A DNA stretch of 64,000 bases, taken from positions 62,001-126,000 of the forward strand of contig NZ_JAHXBF010000013.1 of NCBI RefSeq assembly GCF_020103695.1, written 5' to 3'. Origin of the DNA: Hyalangium versicolor. Its GTDB lineage: Bacteria > Myxococcota > Myxococcia > Myxococcales > Myxococcaceae. A model generated the notes under the pieces. That model was not told where the DNA came from, did no database searches, and saw only the letters and a list, made by a program, of their open reading frames with translations. Numbering within the stretch: position 1 is the first letter of the stretch; each line of letters starts with the position of its first letter. Shown piece by piece: positions 9,524 to 17,938 of this stretch. The position numbers and the translations under genes were made by a program.

Positions 9524-10594
9524 GTGGCGGATTCCAGTGCGTGGCGCAGGTTTCCGGAGCGGCTTGGTGTGGCGCATCCGATCATCCAGGCTCCCATGGG
9601 CGGAGGTATCACCACGCCCGAGCTGGTGGCGGCGGTCTCGAACGCGGGTGGGTTGGGCTCGATGGGAGCCTCCTATCTGCGGCCCGAGGAGATCGTTCGG
9701 CAGGCCCAGGCGGTGCGTGCGCTCACGCAGCGGCCGTTTGCCATCAACCTGTTCGCTCCTGTGAGCGCTCCCGGCGCGGATCCGGCTCCCATGCTGGCGA
9801 TCCTGGCGCGCTATCACGAGCAGCTCGGGCTTCCTGCGCCCCAGTCTCCCGCGACCGCGCTTCCGGACTTCTTCAAGCAGGTCGAGGCGGTGCTCGAGTG
9901 TTCTCCCGCCCTCTTCAGCTTCACGTTTGGCATCCCGCCGGCCCATGTGCTTGAGGCGTTCAAGTCACGCGGCATCCTGGTGGCGGGAACGGCTACGAAC
10001 GTCGAGGAGGCACGGCAGCTCGAGGCTGCGGGCGTGGACTTCATTGTCGCCCAGGGTTCGGAGGCGGGCGGCCATCGAGGCACCTTCGCTGTTCCTTTCG
10101 AGGCGGGCCTGGTGGGGACGATGGCCCTCGTCCCACAGGTCGTCGATGCCGTGAAGCTCCCGGTCATCGCGAGCGGAGGCATCATGGATGGCCGGGGCAT
10201 CCTGGCTGCCCGGGTGCTCGGCGCGGTGGCGGTGCAGCTCGGCACGGCCTTCATGACGTGCCGCGAGGCTGGCACCGCGCCGGCTCACAAGACGGCGCTC
10301 CGGGGGGCTCGTGATGATTCGATGCGCATCACCCGCGCGTTCACGGGACGCCCGGGCCGGATGATCTCCAACGAGTTCATCGAGACGCTCTCGGACAGTG
10401 AGGCCATTCTCCCGTTTCCCGTTCAGCACTACGCCACGATCGGTTTGAGGGGCGCAGCGGCAAAGCAAGGGGATACCCGGCTCATGGCGCTCTGGGCGGG
10501 GCAGGCTGCGGCGCTCAGCCGGGATGTGTCCGCTGCGGACCTGGTCCGTGCGCTGGTCTCCGAGTCCGAGGCCACTCTAGCGGCCCTCCGGTAG
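9524..10594 (+). CDS. Nitronate monooxygenase family flavoprotein
   Basis: A 356-aa TIM-barrel flavoprotein of the nitronate monooxygenase (2-nitropropane dioxygenase) family, which oxidises alkyl nitronates using FMN and oxygen. The N-terminus has HPIIQAPMGGG. The catalytic His is H184 in GSEAGGHRG. The phosphate-binding region is SGGIMDGRG followed by AVQLGTAFM. The start is GTG 9524, with GGGAGG six bases upstream. The longer open frame reaching back to 6746 is antisense to the spermidine-synthase-like gene and is not coding. Substrate is not predictable; many members detoxify propionate-3-nitronate. Confidence 0.88.
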   Translation: MADSSAWRRFPERLGVAHPIIQAPMGGGITTPELVAAVSNAGGLGSMGASYLRPEEIVRQAQAVRALTQRPFAINLFAPVSAPGADPAPMLAILARYHEQLGLPAPQSPATALPDFFKQVEAVLECSPALFSFTFGIPPAHVLEAFKSRGILVAGTATNVEEARQLEAAGVDFIVAQGSEAGGHRGTFAVPFEAGLVGTMALVPQVVDAVKLPVIASGGIMDGRGILAARVLGAVAVQLGTAFMTCREAGTAPAHKTALRGARDDSMRITRAFTGRPGRMISNEFIETLSDSEAILPFPVQHYATIGLRGAAAKQGDTRLMALWAGQAAALSRDVSAADLVRALVSESEATLAALR

Positions 10595-10656
10595 CGCTCG
10601 GCGGCACAGGGGCACATGGCTTGGGGCAAGGTGCCCCCTCGGGCGAGGCTGTTTCC

Positions 10657-10706
10657 GAACCTGTAGGACTAGGATACAGGTTCGTTCCGGTCGCGCCCGA
10701 CAGGGG
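10657..10706 (-). repeat. 50-bp palindromic intergenic repeat, copy 1
   Basis: On the minus strand this reads CCCCTGTCGGGCGCGACCGG, then AACGAACCTGT, an 11-base spacer and ACAGGTTC. The arms GAACCTGT / ACAGGTTC form a hairpin. A second copy lies at 21361-21410 with only one mismatch in the first ~30 bases and the same 11-base spacer length. It lies between the convergent stops at 10594 and 10727. Another inverted repeat (GGGGCAC/GTGCCCC, 10609-10637) lies beside it. Confidence 0.65.
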
Positions 10707-10726
10707 GTCTTCCTGTCCGCGAGAGT

Positions 10727-11395
10727 TCAGCGCGTCCACATGGCGACGTCCAGCCCGTCGCCCATCGGCACCTTCACCGCGAGGTAGGGGCTGTCCTCGC
10801 TGTGCACGTACTGGACGTAGGGCGCGACCATCTCCGGCATGAGTTCGATGTCGTCCGCGACGAGGAGGGTGCCTCGGCGCAGCTTCGGCTCCAGGAGCTG
10901 GAGGACCGGGAGGTATAGCCCCTTCCACCCGTCGAGCAGCACGAAGTCGATCTCCGGAGCCACGTCACGCAGCGTCTCCCGGGCGTCGCCCTCGCGCACC
11001 TCGACGAACTCCGAGAGCCCGGCCTCCGCGATGTGCTCTCGAGCCCGGCGCACCTTGTGAGGCTCCAACTCGGTGGTGATCACCTTGCCTCCGCCAGAGT
11101 CCTTCAGCGCCGCGGCGAGGAAGATCGTCGAGATCCCAAACGAGGTCCCGAACTCGACCACATGCCGGGAGCGGCTGGTCCGGACCATCATGTAGAGCAG
11201 TTGTCCCACGTCTCGGGAGACGGGAATGAACGCCTGGCTCAGTGCTCCAGCCAGCTTGCGATCATCCAGTGCTCCCCCTTGGCGGCGGGTCTCCTCCGCG
11301 AGGGGAGCCAGGATGGCGGGGTCATTCTTCTCGGCTTCAGTGAAGAGTCGGTCGAGCACCGAGGCGATGGCGGGAGTCTTCAGTGAATGGGGCAT
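10727..11395 (-). CDS. Class I SAM-dependent O-methyltransferase
   Basis: A 222-aa O-methyltransferase of the catechol/caffeoyl-CoA type. It has the SAM-binding motif VVEFGTSFGIST, the acidic loop TTELEPHK, and DFVLLDGWKG with LLVADD further on. The ATG at 11395 has GGAG seven bases upstream; the open frame to 11599 has no signal supporting it. That GGAG lies inside the 3' arm of a perfect 9-bp inverted repeat, so translation may be controlled by RNA structure. A LysR gene lies upstream on the same strand, with a LysR-box-like palindrome between them. Substrate unknown. Confidence 0.87.
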   Translation of the reverse strand: MPHSLKTPAIASVLDRLFTEAEKNDPAILAPLAEETRRQGGALDDRKLAGALSQAFIPVSRDVGQLLYMMVRTSRSRHVVEFGTSFGISTIFLAAALKDSGGGKVITTELEPHKVRRAREHIAEAGLSEFVEVREGDARETLRDVAPEIDFVLLDGWKGLYLPVLQLLEPKLRRGTLLVADDIELMPEMVAPYVQYVHSEDSPYLAVKVPMGDGLDVAMWTR

Positions 11396-11397
11396 GT

Positions 11398-11430
11398 GAG
11401 TTCTCCGTGCTTCAAGGTTCGGGAGAACTC
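11398..11430 (-). promoter_or_regulatory. Hairpin sequestering the methyltransferase Shine-Dalgarno
   Basis: In the mRNA sense, GAGTTCTCC - 15 bases - GGAGAACTC is a perfect 9-bp inverted repeat ending two bases before the start codon at 11395. The second arm contains the GGAG ribosome-binding site. When folded, the site would be double-stranded, suggesting conditional translation. Confidence 0.5.
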
Positions 11431-11455
11431 TTGTCCGGCCAGCAGACTTGCCACC

Positions 11456-11472
11456 AGTGCAACTCATGCACT
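11456..11472. promoter_or_regulatory. LysR-type operator (T-N11-A palindrome)
   Basis: AGTGCA-N5-TGCACT is a perfect palindrome containing the classic LysR signature T-N11-A (TGCAACTCATGCA). It lies 61 bases upstream of the methyltransferase start and 37 bases after the LysR stop. The natural reading is that the adjacent LysR protein controls the methyltransferase here. Confidence 0.5.
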
Positions 11473-11508
11473 GAATGATTGCACGGGACGCAATCTGGGA
11501 AGGCTCCT

Positions 11509-12396
11509 CTACGCTCGGGACTTCATCGTGGGGCACACGCGGCGAACGCACTCGCGGAGCCAGCGATGGCCCGGGTCCGCATCGAAACGCGGATGCCACG
11601 CTTGCGAGATGGTCATCACGGGCAGGCTCGCGGGCAGGGGGATCTTCTCCAGGCCCAGCGTGTCCCGGAAGTGCTCCGAGAAACGCTCCGAGACGGCCGC
11701 GACCATGTCCGAGCCAGCGACGGCCGCCAGCGCGGCGAACATGGAGGGGAGGGTCAGGACCACCCGCCGCGTGACGCCCGCCTCCTCGAGGAGGTCGTCC
11801 AGCGGCCCACGCAGCTTCCCGCGCCGGGAGACGGAGATGTGCGGATGCTCGGCCAGCCGCTTGAGCGAGAAGCGGCCTCGCAGCAGCGGATGGCCACGCC
11901 TCACGACGGCGACGAAGCGGTCTCGGAACAGGGCCTGGACCCGCACCTCAGGGCCCATGGGACCGATGGCGCCCAGATCGAGGTCCACCTGGCCATCTCG
12001 GAGGGCTCCGACGTCTTCCTCTCCCTCGGGGACGAAGCGCGCCACGACTCGGGGCGCCTCGGCCTGGAACAGGCGGATGAGCGGCTCGGAGAGCATTCCG
12101 GCCAGTGCATCGCCCGCCCTCAGGGTGAAGACGCGCTCGAGCGTCGAGGGCTCCAGGGGCCTGCTTGGCCTCAGCAGCCCGGAGGCCTGCTCCACGGTCT
12201 CGTGCACGCGACTCTGAAGCGCCAGGGCATGAGGCGTTGGGACGAGCTTGCGGCCTGCTCGAACCAGGATCGGGTCTCCCACGGCCTCGCGGATGCGCGC
12301 CAGGGTCCGGCTCATGGCCGGAGCGCTGAGGTTCAGCCGCCGGGCGGCTCCGGTGACGCTGCCCTCCCGGAGAAGGGCGTCCAGGGCGATGAGCAA
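11509..12396 (-). CDS. LysR-family transcriptional regulator
   Basis: The N-terminal winged HTH includes EGSVTGAARRLNLS followed by PAMSRTLARIREAVGDP. A periplasmic-binding-like effector domain follows to residue 295. The coordinates use TTG 12396, two bases after the stop of the MutS-like gene. LysR proteins usually begin DLNLLIALDALL. The same frame here encodes that motif with an ATC codon at 12406-12408 exactly where ATG is expected, and GGAGG lies seven bases before this ATC. Either a rare AUC start or a mutated/misread ATG is possible. The likely target is the methyltransferase downstream. Confidence 0.85.
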   Translation of the reverse strand: MLIALDALLREGSVTGAARRLNLSAPAMSRTLARIREAVGDPILVRAGRKLVPTPHALALQSRVHETVEQASGLLRPSRPLEPSTLERVFTLRAGDALAGMLSEPLIRLFQAEAPRVVARFVPEGEEDVGALRDGQVDLDLGAIGPMGPEVRVQALFRDRFVAVVRRGHPLLRGRFSLKRLAEHPHISVSRRGKLRGPLDDLLEEAGVTRRVVLTLPSMFAALAAVAGSDMVAAVSERFSEHFRDTLGLEKIPLPASLPVMTISQAWHPRFDADPGHRWLRECVRRVCPTMKSRA

Positions 12397-12398
12397 GT

Positions 12399-14231
12399 TC
12401 AGGTCGATGGCTCGGCCTCCGTGACGGGGACTCCCGCCATGCGCAGCACCCGGAGCGCATTGGTCGTGTCCACCACCCCCGTCCGCAGCTTGTAGTCGAA
12501 CACCATCTTCTCGCCCTCGAGATGGTCTCGGAAGTGGACGTTGACCACGTGCGCTCCCGGCTCGTCCGCCAGCGCAGCCAGGGACAGATCGTGCGTCGTC
12601 ACTGCCCCGCAGGCTCCCGTGCCCAGCAGCAGCCGCAGCACCTCGCGAGAGGCGATCTGCCGCTCGCGCGTGTTCGTGCCCAGGAGGATCTCATCGAGAA
12701 GGAACAGGCTCTGTCCCTTCGCCGCCTGGGCCGCGTCCAGCACGGCCTTGATGCGCTGCACTTCCGCGTAAAAGTAGGACACGCCTCGCTCCAGCGAGTC
12801 CTTCACCCGCATGCTCGTGAGCACCTGGAGCGGAGACAGCGTGAACTCCCGCGCGCACACGGGCGCTCCGGCTAGCGCCAGCACCACGTTGGCACCCACC
12901 GCACGCATCAGCGTCGTCTTCCCGGACATGTTCGAGCCCGTGATGAGCAGCGCGTGCCGAGGCCCCGGCAGAGACACGTCGTTGGGCACCGGGCTGTCCA
13001 GCAGCGGGTGGCCCAGCTCTTTCGCCTCCACCCTTGGCCCCTCAGTCACCAGCGCGGGCCAGACGAAGGCCGGCCGATCGTGCGCGAAGCCCGCCAGGCA
13101 CGAGAGTGCCTCCAGCTCCGCGAGCGCCTCGAACCAGCGGCGCACCTCCTTGCCGTGCTTGGCCCGCCAGTTCTCCAGCGCGAACAGCGCGTGGATGTCC
13201 CACAGCGTGAACAGGTGCACCAGGGGATGGAACTGGTGCCGCTTGAACTCCACCCACGAGTACAGCCGGCTGAAGCGATGGAAGTGCGCGGACACCCGGG
13301 GCTCGCCCGGACGCTGCAGGCCAGACTGGAGCCGCTGGAGCAACGGGTGGCGAACCTCCTGGCCCTCCACTCGGGCGAAGAGGGGCGCATAGCGCACGAA
13401 GCCTTCCTCTCCGGCGGACATCTTCGCTTCCATCTCCCGAAGCGTCCGGAGCGTGGCCATCGCTATCCCGAGCTGCACGAAGAGTCCCAACCACCACACC
13501 CACCCCGGAACCACGCTGAACTGGCCGAGCACGTAGAGTGTGAGCGTGATGGGCGGCAGGATGATCGCCAGCGGCCGTGACCAGCGGATCGAGTCGAGCG
13601 ACGGACCCGCCTCGGCCCATTGAATGAAGTGGCTCGGATCCGCCTTCTCCCGAGACACCACCCGCGCCTCCACGCACACGTCCTGCCGGAACGCCACGAG
13701 CGGCGCCAGCTCCTGGGCTGCTCCCTGTCTCGCCACCACCTCTTCGGCCGAGGCCGAGCTCGACAGCCAGGATGCGAGCCGCTCCTCGCCCGCTTTCGTC
13801 GCCGTCTCGTTCAACAACTGGAAGAGGCTGGCCTGGCCGAACACATCCAGGTCCGGCGTGTACAGGTGCGAAGAGGAGAGGAAGCGCTCCCCACGGTCCA
13901 TGAACTCGCGCCACGCTCCACTCAGCCGGGCCAGGCCCCGCTCGTTCAACGTGACGTACAGCCGCTCCCGCGCCTCGCGGCGGAACACATAGTGGTGCAG
14001 CACGGCGAGCACGGCGTAGAAGACGATGGCCCCCACCACTGCCCACCAGTAGGGCTTCGGCAGCTTCCCAAAGCCGGTGAGGCCCGCGATGCCCGCCGCT
14101 CCCAGGAACGTGAGGCCTCGGAGGTTCGCATAGCGCGCGCTGACCCGATCCAACACGGCCAGCCTGGCCTGGGCGGCGGCGCGGCGCTCGGTGTACGTGC
14201 GGTGAGGAGTGGACTCGGCTGGGGCAGTCAT
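12399..14231 (-). CDS. Membrane-anchored MutS-like ATPase
   Basis: A 610-aa protein with MutS domain III-V character. It has Walker A TGSNMSGKTTLM, Walker B SLFLLDEILLGTN and the following TTHDLSLAAL segment. Hydrophobic segments lie near residues 45-85 and again around 245-285, and the MutS mismatch-recognition domain is absent. Classical mismatch repair is therefore unlikely; the family is common but uncharacterised. ATG 14231 is chosen over 14351 because the extra residues are low-complexity and basic. The stop is two bases from the LysR start, so the two genes may be co-expressed. Confidence 0.82.
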   Translation of the reverse strand: MTAPAESTPHRTYTERRAAAQARLAVLDRVSARYANLRGLTFLGAAGIAGLTGFGKLPKPYWWAVVGAIVFYAVLAVLHHYVFRREARERLYVTLNERGLARLSGAWREFMDRGERFLSSSHLYTPDLDVFGQASLFQLLNETATKAGEERLASWLSSSASAEEVVARQGAAQELAPLVAFRQDVCVEARVVSREKADPSHFIQWAEAGPSLDSIRWSRPLAIILPPITLTLYVLGQFSVVPGWVWWLGLFVQLGIAMATLRTLREMEAKMSAGEEGFVRYAPLFARVEGQEVRHPLLQRLQSGLQRPGEPRVSAHFHRFSRLYSWVEFKRHQFHPLVHLFTLWDIHALFALENWRAKHGKEVRRWFEALAELEALSCLAGFAHDRPAFVWPALVTEGPRVEAKELGHPLLDSPVPNDVSLPGPRHALLITGSNMSGKTTLMRAVGANVVLALAGAPVCAREFTLSPLQVLTSMRVKDSLERGVSYFYAEVQRIKAVLDAAQAAKGQSLFLLDEILLGTNTRERQIASREVLRLLLGTGACGAVTTHDLSLAALADEPGAHVVNVHFRDHLEGEKMVFDYKLRTGVVDTTNALRVLRMAGVPVTEAEPST

Positions 14232-14297
14232 GGATCCCGGGCGTGGTGGCTGATCGAGGCCCGGCAGGATAGCGGCGCCGCGAGCCTTACGGGCCCC

Positions 14298-14337
14298 AAA
14301 AGCACGACGGGCCCGACCGCTTCTCGCGGCCGAGCCC
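14298..14337 (-). terminator. Intrinsic terminator of mrpC
   Basis: In the mRNA sense a 12-bp stem (GGGCTCGGCCGC / GCGGTCGGGCCC, two G-U pairs) with a 5-base loop is followed a few bases later by TTTT. It begins 35 bases after the mrpC stop. Confidence 0.65.
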
Positions 14338-14371
14338 ATTCGTTCGTTCACTCTCAGGGGGCTGTCAGGGA

Positions 14372-15118
14372 TTACTTCTCCTTGCCAGCGATCTTCCGCA
14401 GCGCCTTCTGGTCACGCACGCAGAGGATGCGGCCCACGTTGCCGAGCACGCCCTCGCGCTTCATCTCGTTGATGAGCGTGGACACGAACGAGCGGGACGC
14501 GCCCACCAGATCCGCCAGGTCCTGCTGGGTAATCCCGCGCAGGTCCGTCTCACCGCCGTGCGGGCAGCGCTCGCCGTGCGCCTCGACCAGGGTGAGCAGG
14601 GTGTCCGCCAGGCGGGCCGGAACCTCCTTGAACGTCAGGCCCAGCACGCGCTTGCGGAGTGCACGCACGCGCTCGGCGTAGGCGCGAACCACGTCCAGGG
14701 CCAGCGCCGGGCGGGCCTCGAGCTGAGCGCGGAAGTCACGGCCCTCGATGGACCACACCTCGGCCTCGCCGGAAGCCACCGCCATCTCCTCGATGGTGGT
14801 GCCCTCGGGGCGGAACACCTCACCAAAGATCTCGCCAGGGCGAAGGATGCTCACCACCGAGCGGGTGCCGTTCTTGCCCACTCGCATCAGCCGCACGCGG
14901 CCCGACTTCAGCAGGTACACGCGGTCCGTCGTGTCGCCATAGCGATAGATGACCGAGTTGTGCGGGAAGGACTCAACCTTGAAGTAGCCCTTGAAGTCGA
15001 TCGCCTCCTGGCCGGGGACGATCTTGTTCGCGGTCACCATCATTCCAGAGCTGGTGGTCTGCAGCGGGGCAACGACGTTGGAACCGATGGGACCGAGGGG
15101 ACGGTTGAAGCCGTGCAT
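14372..15118 (-). CDS. mrpC: MrpC, CRP/FNR-family developmental transcription factor
   Basis: A 248-aa regulator matching Myxococcus xanthus MrpC as I recall it. The cyclic-nucleotide-binding-like fold (about 40-150) lacks the canonical cAMP-contact motif. The C-terminal HTH includes ITQQDLADLVGASRSFVSTL. In M. xanthus MrpC activates fruA and other developmental genes and regulates its own promoter. The start at 15118 has AGGAG nine bases upstream; the frame continues to 15139 without support. Met26 falls where the short form MrpC2 (lacking 25 residues) begins. It lies downstream of mrpA-mrpB with a 287-base regulatory gap and is followed by a terminator. Confidence 0.95.
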   Translation of the reverse strand: MHGFNRPLGPIGSNVVAPLQTTSSGMMVTANKIVPGQEAIDFKGYFKVESFPHNSVIYRYGDTTDRVYLLKSGRVRLMRVGKNGTRSVVSILRPGEIFGEVFRPEGTTIEEMAVASGEAEVWSIEGRDFRAQLEARPALALDVVRAYAERVRALRKRVLGLTFKEVPARLADTLLTLVEAHGERCPHGGETDLRGITQQDLADLVGASRSFVSTLINEMKREGVLGNVGRILCVRDQKALRKIAGKEK

Positions 15119-15184
15119 TGAGTACTCTCCTGCGAACAAGGTGGGTGGGGAGGAATCCCGGAGTGCCGAACGAGGAACCTTCTT

Positions 15185-15200
15185 TCCAAGCTTTGTGCCA
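15185..15200 (-). promoter_or_regulatory. Sigma-54 promoter of mrpC
   Basis: TGGCACAAAGCTTGGA matches the -24/-12 consensus TGGCAC-N5-TTGCA except for one base in the -12 element. Transcription would begin near 15174, giving a leader of about 56 bases. A sigma-54 promoter fits activation by MrpB, the NtrC-type protein encoded just upstream. Confidence 0.75.
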
Positions 15201-15283
15201 ACCCCGGAATGAAATGCCTCCGGGGTAACAAACCGAGCAATGCCGCGTACTTAGCGATCAAGGTCCAATTTGTGGCGAGCGCT

Positions 15284-15301
15284 GTGTCCAAAACTTGAAA
15301 C
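15284..15301. promoter_or_regulatory. MrpC-like binding site, promoter-proximal
   Basis: GTGTC-N8-GAAAC matches the reported MrpC consensus GTGTY-N8-RACAC with one mismatch. It lies about 110 bases upstream of the inferred mrpC transcription start. It could mediate autoregulation. Confidence 0.5.
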
Positions 15302-15303
15302 AG

Positions 15304-15343
15304 AACGTTCAAACAGTCTGATCAACGTGAACGAAACGTTCAA
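15304..15343 (-). promoter_or_regulatory. Paired TTGAACGTT repeats, candidate MrpB enhancer
   Basis: TTGAACGTT occurs twice in the same orientation, 31 bases apart (three helical turns), about 130-170 bases upstream of the inferred mrpC start. Position and helical phasing fit upstream activating sites for an NtrC-family activator such as MrpB. Confidence 0.5.
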
Positions 15344-15356
15344 TTTCCAGGGGGCT

Positions 15357-15374
15357 CTGTCGGCGCTGCGACAC
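15357..15374. promoter_or_regulatory. MrpC-like binding site, distal
   Basis: CTGTC-N8-GACAC differs from GTGTY-N8-RACAC by one base. It lies about 30 bases beyond the mrpB stop and close to the paired TTGAACGTT repeats, so MrpC bound here could compete with an activator. Confidence 0.5.
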
Positions 15375-15405
15375 TGTCCTGAACGAGACGTGCCTGCACG
15401 CGACG

Positions 15406-16848
<1,443 letters not shown>

Positions 16849-16857
16849 GCAGCTCAC

Positions 16858-17895
16858 TCACACGGCAAAGGTGAGTGTGAACACCATTCCTGGCTCCGAG
16901 CTTCCCTCGGCGGAGATGTCACCCCCCTGGTTGAGCATGACACGTCGGAGCGCCGCGAGGGAGAGGCCTGCCCCCCGTGCCAAGCGAGAGCCGAAGGGCT
17001 CGAAGAGCGTGCCTCGCTCCTCCGGGGGCAGGGCGGCGGCGGAGTCCTTGAGCACCATCAGAGGTCGGCCCTCGGGGCCTCGACGCAACTGGACGTTCAC
17101 GTGGGAGTCCTCGGGCTGGCCCATGGAGATGTTGAGCAGGAGCTGGGCGAGCACCGGCCTCAGTCGTGTGGCATCCACCCGCACCCGGGGTAGCTCCGGA
17201 TCCTCCTCGACTTTCAGCTCGATGCGGCGCTCGGCCATCTCGGGCGCCACCATGGCCTGGGCCTCCTGGACCACGGTGCGCAGCGGCTGTTGATCCATGT
17301 TGGGCACGCTGTCGCGGCCGTACTCGGAGAGCAGCCAGAGCATCCGCTCCATGGTGCGGATCTCCCGATTGGCGATCGTCAAGCGGCGCTTGTCCCGGTC
17401 CGACAGGGTCGTGTTCCGTTGCAGTGTCTGCACCGCCATCTTCACGGAGCTGAGCGGGTTGCGAATCTCATGGCTGAGCGAGGAAGAGAGTTTGGAGATC
17501 TGCACCGGTGGGGCCCCGTCCAGCAACCCATCCAGATCCTGGATGATGGCCGTGGGCTCGCCTGCCTCCAGGCCCAGCACGAGGCGGAGCGGCGCGGGCT
17601 CGTCATGGCGGGAGAGCGGGTGTTCGAGCGAGGGGCCCTGACGCTCGGCCTCTGGCGGGCGGGGCTTGGGGCCGATCCGGGCGGAGATGAACTCCACGGC
17701 GCGGCGATCCTCCCGGGCGCGGGCGTCCAACTCGTGGGCGCGCTCGGGGGTGATGCCCAGGGCTAAGTGCAGCGGCACATCCTGAAGTTCCGCGGCGGGG
17801 CGGCGAAGCACGGCGACGCAGTCACCCTCGGCGCGGGTGACCCGGAGGCTTGGAGACCAGACGAGCTGGAGTGCTTGCAGGAGCTGGGCGTTCAT
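16858..17895 (-). CDS. mrpA: MrpA, cytoplasmic histidine kinase/phosphatase
   Basis: A 345-aa sensor kinase with no transmembrane segment. The H-box is SLSHEIRNPLSSVKMA (H142). The ATPase part keeps an N-box Asn (LLLNIS) and a G2-like GAGLSLAALRR. The G1 box, normally DNGxG, reads DSAAA, so ATP binding may be weak and phosphatase activity may dominate. The start at 17895 is used because the longer frame to 17940 overlaps the divergent gene at 17939. Partner: MrpB, encoded directly downstream. Confidence 0.9.
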   Translation of the reverse strand: MNAQLLQALQLVWSPSLRVTRAEGDCVAVLRRPAAELQDVPLHLALGITPERAHELDARAREDRRAVEFISARIGPKPRPPEAERQGPSLEHPLSRHDEPAPLRLVLGLEAGEPTAIIQDLDGLLDGAPPVQISKLSSSLSHEIRNPLSSVKMAVQTLQRNTTLSDRDKRRLTIANREIRTMERMLWLLSEYGRDSVPNMDQQPLRTVVQEAQAMVAPEMAERRIELKVEEDPELPRVRVDATRLRPVLAQLLLNISMGQPEDSHVNVQLRRGPEGRPLMVLKDSAAALPPEERGTLFEPFGSRLARGAGLSLAALRRVMLNQGGDISAEGSSEPGMVFTLTFAV

Positions 17896-17938
17896 TGGTC
17901 GGCCCAGAACATAACGAGTAAGGTTCCGCCCTGTCCCC

